From the NCBI GenBank assembly GCA_018266455.1, contig JAFEAJ010000010.1:1-64000 (forward strand): 64,000 nt of DNA, in the 5' to 3' direction. This stretch comes from Bacteroidota bacterium (GTDB lineage Bacteria; Bacteroidota; Bacteroidia; Chitinophagales; Chitinophagaceae). The notes below the pieces were generated by a model. That model had not been told where the DNA came from. It saw only the letters and a program-made list of their open reading frames with translations, and made no database searches. A program made the position numbers and the translations under genes. Position 1 is the stretch's first letter. Every line of letters starts with the position of its first letter. This document shows, piece after piece, positions 37,767-45,526 of the stretch.

Positions 37767-38816
37767 TCATTTCTGGTTTTCCGGTCTTAGGCTTCTCACC
37801 GTTTTTCCGGCCCGCCACATTTCACTTTCGCGCAATTCTTTTAATTCTGCTTCCAATTTTTCGCGATAATCAGGTTGCGAGTTTGAATCGATTGAGCGCT
37901 GTGATTCTTTGCCTGCAGCTACGCTTTCATATAATTCTGTGAACACAGGAGATGTTGCATCACGGAATTTTTTCCACCAGTCCAATGCCCCGCGCTGTGC
38001 AGTGGTGCTGCAATTAGCATACATCCAGTCCATCCCGTTTTCTGCTACAAGCGGCATTAATGATTGTGTTAATTCTTCAACGGTTTCATTAAACGCTTCG
38101 CTGGGAGAGTGCCCTTTTTTGCGTAGCACTTCATATTGTGCTGCAAAAATTCCCTGTATGGCGCCCATCAGCGTTCCGCGTTCGCCGGTCAAATCGCTGT
38201 AAACTTCTTTTTTAAAATCTGTTTCAAACAAATAGCCGCTGCCTACTGCAATGCCGAGCGCAATCACTCTTTCCTTAGCTTTTCCGGTTGCATCCTGAAA
38301 AATTGCATAAGAACTGTTCAGCCCGCGGCCTTGTAAAAACATTCTTCGCAACGAGGTGCCGCTGCCTTTAGGAGCAACTAAAAAAACATCCACATCTTTT
38401 GGGGGAACAATACCTGTTTGATTGTTGAACGTAATGCCAAAACCATGAGAAAAATATAGTGCTTTTCCAGGTGTTAAATATTTTTTCACGGTAGGCCATA
38501 ATGCAATTTGCGCTGCATCGCTGAGCAGGTAACAAATGATGGTGCCCCGCTGCAATGCTTCTTCAATTTCGAACAAAGTTTTGCCTGGAACAAAACCATC
38601 CCGAACTGCTTTGTCCCATGTCTTCGAATCTTTGCGCTGGCCCACAATCACATTAATGCCGTTGTCTTTCTGGTTGAGTGCCTGCCCAGGCCCTTGTACC
38701 CCATAACCAATAACTGCAACCGTTTCATTTTTTAAGATATCCTGTGCTTTGCTGAGCGGAAATTCTTCGCGTGTTACAACATTTTCTTCCACGCCGCCGA
38801 AATTTAATTTTGCCAT
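37767..38816 (-). CDS. ilvC: Ketol-acid reductoisomerase
   Basis: A 349-residue class I enzyme. The Rossmann motif is VIGYGVQGPGQALN (about residues 34-47) with QRKDS downstream as the NADP-discriminating loop. The metal-binding knot includes TDFKKEVYSDLTGERG and the glutamates of GHSPSEAFNETVEEL. It rearranges and reduces acetolactate or acetohydroxybutyrate in valine, leucine and isoleucine synthesis. It follows ilvN after a 215-bp spacer and is followed by ilvA. Confidence 0.97.
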   Translation of the reverse strand: MAKLNFGGVEENVVTREEFPLSKAQDILKNETVAVIGYGVQGPGQALNQKDNGINVIVGQRKDSKTWDKAVRDGFVPGKTLFEIEEALQRGTIICYLLSDAAQIALWPTVKKYLTPGKALYFSHGFGITFNNQTGIVPPKDVDVFLVAPKGSGTSLRRMFLQGRGLNSSYAIFQDATGKAKERVIALGIAVGSGYLFETDFKKEVYSDLTGERGTLMGAIQGIFAAQYEVLRKKGHSPSEAFNETVEELTQSLMPLVAENGMDWMYANCSTTAQRGALDWWKKFRDATSPVFTELYESVAAGKESQRSIDSNSQPDYREKLEAELKELRESEMWRAGKTVRSLRPENQK

Positions 38817-39031
38817 GTTTGATTAAAAATTAAGAATTAAAAATTATTTGTGTTTTTTATTATGAGCCAGACTGCATTGCTACTATTAAGCAGCCGTTGC
38901 GTCGCACTCTTGTACATTAATAATACTATTCAGCTTTCTTCTGTCCATCTCCCAAATCTTATTTCATTACTCTTTCTCCAATTTTTCGTTAAAAGAAATT
39001 TGATTGTTAAAGGGGCAATCACCATTCATCG
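38817..39031. other. Long spacer between ilvN and ilvC, possible dispersed repeat
   Basis: 215 bases inside an operon whose other gaps are mostly short. On the minus strand it contains a GC-richer block (CAAGAGTGCGACGCAACGGC, near 38890-38915) followed by an AT-rich tail close to ATTTTTAATTCTTAATTTTT. Both look like intergenic repeat pieces common in this phylum, but no second copy is in the window. No open frame. Confidence 0.4.
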
Positions 39032-39622
39032 CTACATCGTGAACACTTCATCTTGTTTGTTCAGAAATTCGTTTTCAATTAATTCTTCTCCCGGCTCTGC
39101 GTGCTCAAATTCTTTTAATCGTTCATGAAAATCGTGACTGCCTTTGATGATTGCCACTCTTGCGCTGCGCACGAATTCAATTAACCCGTAAGGCTCCAGC
39201 GCTTTTATTAATCCTTCAATTTCTTCGCGGTGGCCGGTGGTTTCAAACACAATATAATCGGTACGAATGGCTACTGCCCTTGCTCCGTATTCACGAAGCA
39301 AACGTTCTACTTTTACTTTTTCGGCAATTACCTGGGTAGGCACTTTATACAATGCCATTTCCTGCCATATAATTTCTTCGTTGGTGTTGTAATACGCTTT
39401 CAACACTTCCACCTGCTTTTCAATTTGGCGGCAAAGTTTTCTTACTACATCTTCGGTTTCGTTAATAACAATGTTAAACCGGTGCACGCTTTCTACTTCG
39501 GTAGGAGAGGTGTTGAGGCTTTCGATGTTGATTTTTCGCCTCGTAAAAATAATAGCAATGCGGTTTAATAAACCAATTTGATTTTCGGTGTAAACTGTTA
39601 CGGTGAATTCTTGTTTTTGCAT
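39032..39622 (-). CDS. ilvN: Acetolactate synthase small (regulatory) subunit
   Basis: A 196-residue protein with an N-terminal ACT domain (FTVTVYTENQIGLLNRIAIIFTRRKINIESL in pieces) and a C-terminal half (GARAVAIRTDYIVFETTGHREEIEGLI) as in the IlvH/IlvN family. It binds valine and raises the activity of IlvB. Unusually it is not adjacent to ilvB: a small S23-family gene within inverted repeats separates them. Confidence 0.94.
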   Translation of the reverse strand: MQKQEFTVTVYTENQIGLLNRIAIIFTRRKINIESLNTSPTEVESVHRFNIVINETEDVVRKLCRQIEKQVEVLKAYYNTNEEIIWQEMALYKVPTQVIAEKVKVERLLREYGARAVAIRTDYIVFETTGHREEIEGLIKALEPYGLIEFVRSARVAIIKGSHDFHERLKEFEHAEPGEELIENEFLNKQDEVFTM

Positions 39623-39652
39623 AAGTAAAAAGTAAAAAACAAAAAGTAAAAA
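39623..39652. repeat. Left arm of the 30-nt inverted repeat framing the S23-family gene
   Basis: Built of AAGTAAAAA units. It fills the whole space between the ilvN start codon (39620-39622) and the stop codon of the S23-family gene (39653-39655). Its reverse complement matches 40037-40066 at 27 of 30 positions. Confidence 0.85.
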
Positions 39653-40036
39653 CTACTTTTTGCAGTTAATAATAATTTTTGCAATGATGTTTGATATTTC
39701 TATGGCTTCCGAAATCAATTTATCAATTTCTTTATTGTCAACTTTTATAGTTTGTTTGATAAGATAAAGCCAGTATTTTGTTTCGTTTGCTGATTTTAAA
39801 GCAATGGTATTAAATTTTATAAAATCATTTTTGGAAGATCCGGCAACTCCTTCAACCAGGTTTGCCCCAATTGACGTTGCGCTTCTTAATAATTGGTCGA
39901 AAATTGAAAAATGTATTTTTTCATATTGTTGTTCGCCAATAAACAATATTACATCTTTAGAAAAAAAGAAAGCACGATGCCTTATATTGTAAATGTTTAA
40001 TGGCTCCTCTACTGCAATTACTTTATCCTCATCCAT
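39653..40036 (-). CDS. Four-helix-bundle protein of the S23 / rRNA intervening-sequence family
   Basis: A 127-residue protein that is almost entirely helical. Its centre, IFDQLLRSATSIGANLVEGVAGSSKNDFIKF in pieces, is the hallmark of the S23 ribosomal (23S rRNA intervening sequence) four-helix family, followed by SANETKYWLYL. These proteins were first seen in extra sequences inside 23S rRNA genes; their molecular role is unclear, though relatives (bAvd) serve diversity-generating retroelements. Here it sits inside the ilv operon between ilvB and ilvN, on the same strand. Its start and stop codons touch inverted repeat arms. No reverse transcriptase or variable repeat is present, so I do not call a diversity-generating element. 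Confidence 0.85.
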   Translation of the reverse strand: MDEDKVIAVEEPLNIYNIRHRAFFFSKDVILFIGEQQYEKIHFSIFDQLLRSATSIGANLVEGVAGSSKNDFIKFNTIALKSANETKYWLYLIKQTIKVDNKEIDKLISEAIEISNIIAKIIINCKK

Positions 40037-40066
40037 TTTTTACTTTTTATTTTTTCATTTTTACTT
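40037..40066. repeat. Right arm of the 30-nt inverted repeat framing the S23-family gene
   Basis: It abuts the S23-family start codon (40034-40036) and overlaps the ilvB stop codon (40061-40063), which is read from within the arm (minus strand AAGTAA). Pairs with 39623-39652, 27 of 30 bases. Confidence 0.85.
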
Positions 40067-41803
40067 TAACCTTATTTCAGCAACACTGCAACCTTGCGGC
40101 ACCATCGGGAAAACGTTGTTTTCTTTTCCCACTTTTACTTCTAATAAATAAGAGCCTGTATGATTCAACATTTCCGCTAATGCTGTTTTCAGATTTTTTC
40201 GGTCTGAAACCCTCTGTGATTCTATATTATACGCTTTTGCCAGTGCTACAAAATCTGGGCTGCTGATGTCCACAAACGAGTATCTTTTGTCGTTGAATAA
40301 TTGCTGCCACTGGCGAACCATGCCAAGGAAATTGTTATTAAGAATTAATATTTTAATATCAATTCCGCATTGCATGATAGTGCCTAATTCCTGGAGCGTC
40401 ATTTGAAACCCCCCGTCACCAATCACAGCAACTACTGTTCTGTTTGGTGCGCCAAATTTTGCTCCGATGGCTGCTGGCAGCGCAAACCCCATTGTGCCTA
40501 ACCCGCCACTGGTAATATTGCTTTTTGATTGGGTGAATTGTGCGTAGCGGCATGCTACCATTTGATGTTGGCCAACATCGGTAACAATAATGCTTTCCCC
40601 TTTTGTTAGTTCGTTCAGTAATTTAATTACTTCACCCATAGTGAGTAGGTCGCTGGTTGGGTTCAGCTCATTATTGATACATACTTCAAATTCATCTTTT
40701 TCGAAATTTCTAAAACGCTGCAACCATTGCGGGTATGTTTTTTTCTTAATTAATTCGGTGAGCATAGGCAATGTTTCTTTGCAATCTCCCCAAACCGGCA
40801 CTGTTGATTTTACATTTTTGTCAATCTCTGCCGGGTCAATATCGAGATGGATCACTTTTGCCTGCTTTGCATATTTGTCTAACCTTCCGGTTACGCGATC
40901 GTCAAAGCGCATTCCTACAGCGATCAGCACATCACATTCATTCGTCAGCACATTCGGCCCGTAATTCCCATGCATGCCCAACATGCCCGTTGCCAGTGGA
41001 TGATTGGTCGGGATTGCGCTCATTCCAAGTATTGTCCATGCTGCGGGGATTCCCGACTTCTCTAAAAATTCTTTAAACTCTTTTTCTGCTTTGCCAAGAA
41101 TTACTCCTTGTCCGAAAACCACGAATGGTTTTTCTGCACCATTAATAATGTTCGCGGCTTCCTGGATATATTCTTTGCGAACAATTGGTTTGGGGCGATA
41201 GCTGCGTATATGCGTACAGGTTGTATAACCGTTAAAATCGAATTTTTGGAGCTGCGCATTTTTGGTAATGTCAATCAGCACAGGACCGGGCCTTCCGCTT
41301 TTAGCAATATAGAATGCTTTGGCAAGAACAGAAGGGATTTCAGTTGCATCAGTTACCTGGTAATTCCATTTGGTTACCGGAGTGGTGATGTTGATCACGT
41401 CTGTTTCCTGGAAAGCATCTGTGCCAAGCAGGTGGGCAAACACCTGCCCGGTAATGCATACAAGGGGCGTGCTGTCAATCATTGCATCTGCTAATCCGGT
41501 AACAAGGTTGGTAGCGCCCGGCCCGCTGGTTGCAAATACCACGCCCACATTTCCAGATGACCTGGCAAAGCCTTGTGCTGCGTGAATGGCCCCCTGCTCG
41601 TGGCGAACGAGGATATGGTGCAGTTGATTTTGATAATCGTAGAGTGCATCATAAATAGGCATGATTGCACCACCAGGATACCCGAAAATAGTGGATACAT
41701 GTTCAGCCATCAGGGCTTTTATCACCGCTTCGCTGCCACTGATGTTTTCTGTTTTTTTTACTGAAGCTTTTGCTTTTTCTGCTGATAATTCAAGTGTGCT
41801 CAT
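40061..41803 (-). CDS. ilvB: Acetolactate synthase large (catalytic) subunit
   Basis: A 580-residue ThDP enzyme. The N-terminal glutamate region is IFGYPGGAIMPIYDAL with the HEQGAIHAAQGFAR motif, and the ThDP/Mg motif GDGGFQMTLQELGTI...ILNNN lies near the C-terminus. It condenses pyruvate with pyruvate or 2-oxobutanoate. The last residues (VAEIRLK) are of normal type, but the stop codon comes from the inverted repeat arm of the neighbouring S23 element. It lies 23 bases after an ORF6N pseudogene. Confidence 0.96.
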   Translation of the reverse strand: MSTLELSAEKAKASVKKTENISGSEAVIKALMAEHVSTIFGYPGGAIMPIYDALYDYQNQLHHILVRHEQGAIHAAQGFARSSGNVGVVFATSGPGATNLVTGLADAMIDSTPLVCITGQVFAHLLGTDAFQETDVINITTPVTKWNYQVTDATEIPSVLAKAFYIAKSGRPGPVLIDITKNAQLQKFDFNGYTTCTHIRSYRPKPIVRKEYIQEAANIINGAEKPFVVFGQGVILGKAEKEFKEFLEKSGIPAAWTILGMSAIPTNHPLATGMLGMHGNYGPNVLTNECDVLIAVGMRFDDRVTGRLDKYAKQAKVIHLDIDPAEIDKNVKSTVPVWGDCKETLPMLTELIKKKTYPQWLQRFRNFEKDEFEVCINNELNPTSDLLTMGEVIKLLNELTKGESIIVTDVGQHQMVACRYAQFTQSKSNITSGGLGTMGFALPAAIGAKFGAPNRTVVAVIGDGGFQMTLQELGTIMQCGIDIKILILNNNFLGMVRQWQQLFNDKRYSFVDISSPDFVALAKAYNIESQRVSDRKNLKTALAEMLNHTGSYLLEVKVGKENNVFPMVPQGCSVAEIRLK

Positions 41804-41826
41804 GATTATTTGATATTAGTAGTACA

Positions 41827-42389
41827 TTATTTTACGAAACCAATTCTTTTACTCTCTTCCCATTTTTTTGCGCTGCTTTCTCATCCAATTAATTTTCCAG
41901 TGCATCATATATTTGATCCAGTTGTGCATCGTGTCCGTTTAATTTTTCTTTCAATTCTGTTAATTGTTCTTTTAGATCACTTTGTCGTAACAATATTTTT
42001 TGCACTTCCACAAATGCCCTCATAATAGCGATGTTTCATATTAATGGCTTTGTCGCTATTCAAAATTCCGCTGAGCATGGCCACGCCTTGTTCGGTGAAG
42101 ACGTAAGGCGCTGCTGGTTTGGACGTTTGCCAGTTGATGTCATCACAATTTGTGATGATATCCTGTTGTTGTTTGAACTTGAGGTTACAAATTGTGACCT
42201 CAAGTTGTTCCATTCTTCTGCTGTAAGTTGAAACATGAAACCTTTTGAGAAACGTTTTATATTTCGCTTCACTGCCTGGTTTAATGTTCTTGTTTCTGTT
42301 TCGTATAAGGCAGCTAAATCAAAATCGAGCATTACGAGTTCGCCACGTAATTCATAAATCCTGTTCTGTATGCTATTTATTATTTGCAC
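41827..42389 (-). pseudogene. ORF6N-domain protein, broken by several single-base indels
   Basis: The 5' part (from a GTG at 42389) reads IYELRGELVMLDFDLAALYE... and RFSKGFMFQLTAEEWNNLRSQFV, a clear ORF6N DNA-binding domain. The frame then breaks near 42118, where AAA seems to have lost one A. It resumes as PAAPYVFTEQGVAMLSGIL, breaks again near 42027 (one extra A), continues as IAIMRAFVEVQKILLRQSDLKEQ, and meets a stop at 41889. A further frame change and a short A run (near 41859) would give back the usual tail KWEESKRIGFVK, ending at 41827. Four small lesions, mostly in A or T runs, mean it is dead or that this stretch has read errors. It lies between ilvD (15 bp) and ilvB (23 bp), on the same strand. 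Confidence 0.8.
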
Positions 42390-42404
42390 AACAGTATTTT
42401 AAAT

Positions 42405-44087
42405 TTAATCCTCATCAGTCACGCAACCTTCCGCAGCATTCTTTACATATTTCGCATATTTATAAAGAATGCCGTTTGTTGCTTTTAATGCCGGTTTTTT
42501 CCATGCTGCTTTCCTTTTTAAAATTTCTTCTTCACTTATTTTCAAAGTGATGGTATTTTTTGTTGCATCAATTTCAATGATGTCATTATCATTTACCATT
42601 CCAATAAGGCCGCCTTCATAAGCTTCGGGAGTAATGTGGCCGACCACAAAGCCATGTGTGCCGCCACTGAACCTTCCATCGGTTATTAATGCAACAGACT
42701 TGCCCAAACCAGCGCCGATAATGGCTCCTGTTGGTTTCAGCATTTCAGGCATGCCTGGTGCGCCTTTTGGGCCGATGTTTTTTATTACCACTACATCGCC
42801 TGGGTGAACTCTTTTGCTTTCAATGCCTTTAATGAAATCATGTTCTCCATCAAATACTCTTGCAGCCCCTTCAAACCGCTCGCCTTCTTTACCTGAAATC
42901 TTTGCAACACTTCCGCCTGTTGCGAGGTTGCCATACAATATTTGCAGGTGTCCTGTTTTCTTGATGGGGTTTTCCAAAGAATGGATCACATCTTGTCTTG
43001 TAAAATCAAGGTCAGGTGCATCTTTCAAATTTTCAGCCATTGTTTTTCCTGTCACTGTAAGGCAATCGCCATGAAGCATGCCGTGGCCCAGCAGGTATTT
43101 CATCACCGCAGGCACCCCTCCATATTGGTGAAGGTCTTGCATCAAATATTTTCCGCTTGGCTTGAAATCTGCCAGCACAGGCGTTTTCCTGCTAATGGCC
43201 TGGAAATCGTCCTGTGTTAATTTCACGCCCACACTTTTTGCTATTGCAATCAGGTGCAGCACTGCATTTGTACTTCCGCCAAGGGCCATTACAATGGTGA
43301 TTGCGTTTTCGAATGCTTTGCGTGTCATGATGTCTTTTGGCTTGATGTCTTTCTCCAATAAGTTTTTTATTGCTTTGCCAATGGCTTCACATTCTTTTTG
43401 TTTCTCTTCGCTGAGAGCAGGGTTTGACGAAGAATAAGGCAGGCTCATGCCCAATGCTTCGATGGCGCTTGCCATCGTGTTAGCCGTGTACATGCCCCCA
43501 CATGCACCTGCGCCCGGGCAGGCATTGCGAACGATTGCTTTGAAATCTCCCTCATCCAAATTGCCTGCAATTTTTTGCCCTAGCGCTTCAAATGTGGAAA
43601 CAATATTCAGGTCTTCCCCTTTATAATGACCGGGGGCAATTGTTCCGCCATATAACATGATCGAAGGGCGGTTCAACCTTCCCATTGCCATTAATGATCC
43701 TGGCATATTTTTGTCGCATCCAGGGATGGTGATCAGCGCGTCATAATATTGAGCGCCTGCATTTGTTTCAATGCTGTCGGCAATCACATCCCTGCTCACC
43801 AGGCTATAGCGCATGCCATCTGTTCCCATGCTGATGCCGTCGCTAACGCCGATTGTATGGAACCTGAGCCCAACAAGGTTTTCGCTGTTCACGCTTTTGC
43901 GCACTTCGGTGGCAAGGTCATTCAAATGCATATTGCAGGGGTTGCCATCCCAGCCCATGCTGGCAATGCCCACCTGCCCTTTTTTAAAATCTTCATCTTT
44001 GAAACCGATGGCATACAGCATTGCCTGAGCCCCGGGCAAGGTTTCATCCTGAGTTAGTGTTTTTGAGTGTTTGTTAAGTTCAGCCAT
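42405..44087 (-). CDS. ilvD: Dihydroxy-acid dehydratase
   Basis: A 560-residue Fe-S enzyme with the family motifs PGCDKNMPG and [25 protein letters not shown] in pieces, and [16 protein letters not shown] near the end. It makes the 2-oxo acids that IlvE transaminates. Normal length and complete. Second gene after ilvE, with a 112-bp gap that holds a small CCCGCACGGG palindrome. Confidence 0.97.
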   Translation of the reverse strand: MAELNKHSKTLTQDETLPGAQAMLYAIGFKDEDFKKGQVGIASMGWDGNPCNMHLNDLATEVRKSVNSENLVGLRFHTIGVSDGISMGTDGMRYSLVSRDVIADSIETNAGAQYYDALITIPGCDKNMPGSLMAMGRLNRPSIMLYGGTIAPGHYKGEDLNIVSTFEALGQKIAGNLDEGDFKAIVRNACPGAGACGGMYTANTMASAIEALGMSLPYSSSNPALSEEKQKECEAIGKAIKNLLEKDIKPKDIMTRKAFENAITIVMALGGSTNAVLHLIAIAKSVGVKLTQDDFQAISRKTPVLADFKPSGKYLMQDLHQYGGVPAVMKYLLGHGMLHGDCLTVTGKTMAENLKDAPDLDFTRQDVIHSLENPIKKTGHLQILYGNLATGGSVAKISGKEGERFEGAARVFDGEHDFIKGIESKRVHPGDVVVIKNIGPKGAPGMPEMLKPTGAIIGAGLGKSVALITDGRFSGGTHGFVVGHITPEAYEGGLIGMVNDNDIIEIDATKNTITLKISEEEILKRKAAWKKPALKATNGILYKYAKYVKNAAEGCVTDED

Positions 44088-44199
44088 TTCCTGTTTATAT
44101 TTTTTATGTTATCGGCATTTGTTTTCTATCCTCATTTGTTGCTTGTCGTGCCCGCACGGGCGGATGTTGTACGCTTGTGTTGTTGAGCAGAGCAAGCAT

Positions 44200-45099
44200 C
44201 TATGCCACCTCGGTTTTAAGCTCTTTTTCGATTACCCTTGCTTTATAGGCGTCCTGGATTAGCTTGCTTGCTGTTCCATTCCATTCTTTTTTCATTTTTA
44301 TGCCATCAAGGCTTTCCCATCCGATCACTTCTGCAGCGGTGCCGCAAAAGAATGCCGCATCAGCATGCTGTTTCACTTCGTCAGCAGTGAACAATTTTTC
44401 TTCTGCAGGGATGTCAAGTTCATGGCATATTTCAAGAACGGTTGCCCTCGTGATGCCCGGCAAAATATTTCCTAGTGGCGGGGTAAATAATTTGCCATTT
44501 TTTTCATAGAACATGTTGGCCCCGGGGGCTTCAGCCACAAAACCGTTCATATCTTTCAACAATGCTTCATCAAAACCTTTGGCTTTGGCATCCTGGCTGG
44601 CTACAATGGAATTGACATAATGCCCGGCCGCTTTTGCTTCTATCTTAAAAGCTTTAGGGTTTGGCCTTTCAAATGATGATGTCATTACCTTCAGCAGTTT
44701 TTCCCCCAGGAACTTTCCCATTTCCCAAACCTGGATCGTAATGAAGGATACTTTATTCTGCGTAAAGCTCATATTGGCCGGCGCAAACACTAACGGTCTT
44801 ATATATGCGTTTTGCAGGTTGTTGCGTTTCAGCACTTCGTAAGTAGCCTCAATTAATTCTTCGTTGTTGTACGGATAAGGGATGTTGAGGGCACTGGCAG
44901 ATTTCCTCAGCCTTTCGAAATGTTCTGCTTCTTTGAAGATCTTCGTTTGCCCACTAACGTTGCGGTACGACCGGATTCCTTCAAACACCGCATAGCCATA
45001 ATGCAATGACTGGCTATATAAATCAATTTTCGCTTCTGCTGCTTTTACATATTCTCCGTTAAAATAGAGAATGGTGTTTTCATTATAATAACCGGTCAT
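44200..45099 (-). CDS. ilvE: Branched-chain amino acid aminotransferase
   Basis: A 299-residue fold-type IV PLP enzyme. It shows YFNGEYVKA, HYGYAVFEGIRSY, the PLP-lysine region EAKAAGHYVNSIVA with GFDEALLKDMNGFVAEAPGANMF, and GITRATVLEICHEL. It makes Ile, Val and Leu from the oxo acids using glutamate. First structural gene behind the attenuator: its start lies about 115 bases past the leader terminator. Confidence 0.96.
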   Translation of the reverse strand: MTGYYNENTILYFNGEYVKAAEAKIDLYSQSLHYGYAVFEGIRSYRNVSGQTKIFKEAEHFERLRKSASALNIPYPYNNEELIEATYEVLKRNNLQNAYIRPLVFAPANMSFTQNKVSFITIQVWEMGKFLGEKLLKVMTSSFERPNPKAFKIEAKAAGHYVNSIVASQDAKAKGFDEALLKDMNGFVAEAPGANMFYEKNGKLFTPPLGNILPGITRATVLEICHELDIPAEEKLFTADEVKQHADAAFFCGTAAEVIGWESLDGIKMKKEWNGTASKLIQDAYKARVIEKELKTEVA

Positions 45100-45215
45100 T
45101 TTAATTTATGGTTTTAGATTTACTGTTTCTTCATTTTTGATTAAGGATCAAAGGGCTATTTTTTCATTGTTCTTCCTCATCTCGGCGATCTATAAAAATT
45201 CAGGTACGGGCAAAT

Positions 45216-45241
45216 AAAAACCCGCCTTTTTGGAGGCGGGT
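45216..45241 (-). terminator. Attenuator terminator of the ilv operon
   Basis: On the minus strand ACCCGCC pairs with GGCGGGT around TCCAAAAA, then a T5 run. Its 5' arm (CCGCCTCC, 45239-45232) can instead pair for eight bases with GGAGGTGG inside the leader ORF (45282-45275). That makes the terminator conditional. Confidence 0.88.
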
Positions 45242-45267
45242 CATATATTCATTTTATTTCTTACAAT

Positions 45268-45366
45268 TTAATAACCACCTCCGCTTGTTGCAGGTATAAT
45301 AATCACCACCACAATAATAATTGCAGCAAGAAGATTAATAACATGATCAAACCTGTTGTTCAACAT
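45268..45366 (-). CDS. ilvL: ilv operon leader peptide (attenuator)
   Basis: A 32-residue open frame with ATG at 45366 and TAA at 45270-45268. Residues 16-24 are IIIVVVIII, nine regulatory codons in a row, followed by PATSGGGY. The Gly codons 29-31 (GGA GGT GGT) form the strand that can pair with the terminator's 5' arm. A ribosome stalled for lack of charged tRNA-Ile or tRNA-Val leaves that strand free, and an antiterminator forms. A ribosome reaching the stop codon covers it, and the terminator forms. Promoter, leader, antiterminator and terminator are all in order upstream of ilvE. The peptide is inferred from codon content; no protein family supports it. Confidence 0.87.
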   Translation of the reverse strand: MLNNRFDHVINLLAAIIIVVVIIIPATSGGGY

Positions 45367-45384
45367 AATGGATGTGTTGTTGCG

Positions 45385-45414
45385 CAAATATACAGCCTGC
45401 CTTTTTATAAACAA
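45385..45414 (-). promoter_or_regulatory. Promoter of the ilv operon
   Basis: On the minus strand TTG at 45414-45412, a 19-base spacer, then TATATTTG at 45392-45385, an exact TAnnTTTG. It lies 18 bases before the leader ATG. This is the best promoter match in the window. Confidence 0.8.
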
Positions 45415-45526
45415 AGAACTATTTGCCTAAACCGAGTTTTTTGAGAGATTAATAGGATGGATATGTTTCGATGGTGGCCATTTATTATCTCATTCACCCC
45501 TTCAATTCTAAGAATCCGGGTTCAGG
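45415..45526. other. Gap between leuB and the ilv promoter
   Basis: No clear terminator follows leuB on the minus strand, so leu transcripts may run into the ilv attenuator. No gene seen. Confidence 0.4.

Noticed and set aside
39623-40066. Diversity-generating retroelement because of the bAvd-like S23 protein
   Set aside because: No reverse transcriptase, template repeat or variable repeat is present nearby.
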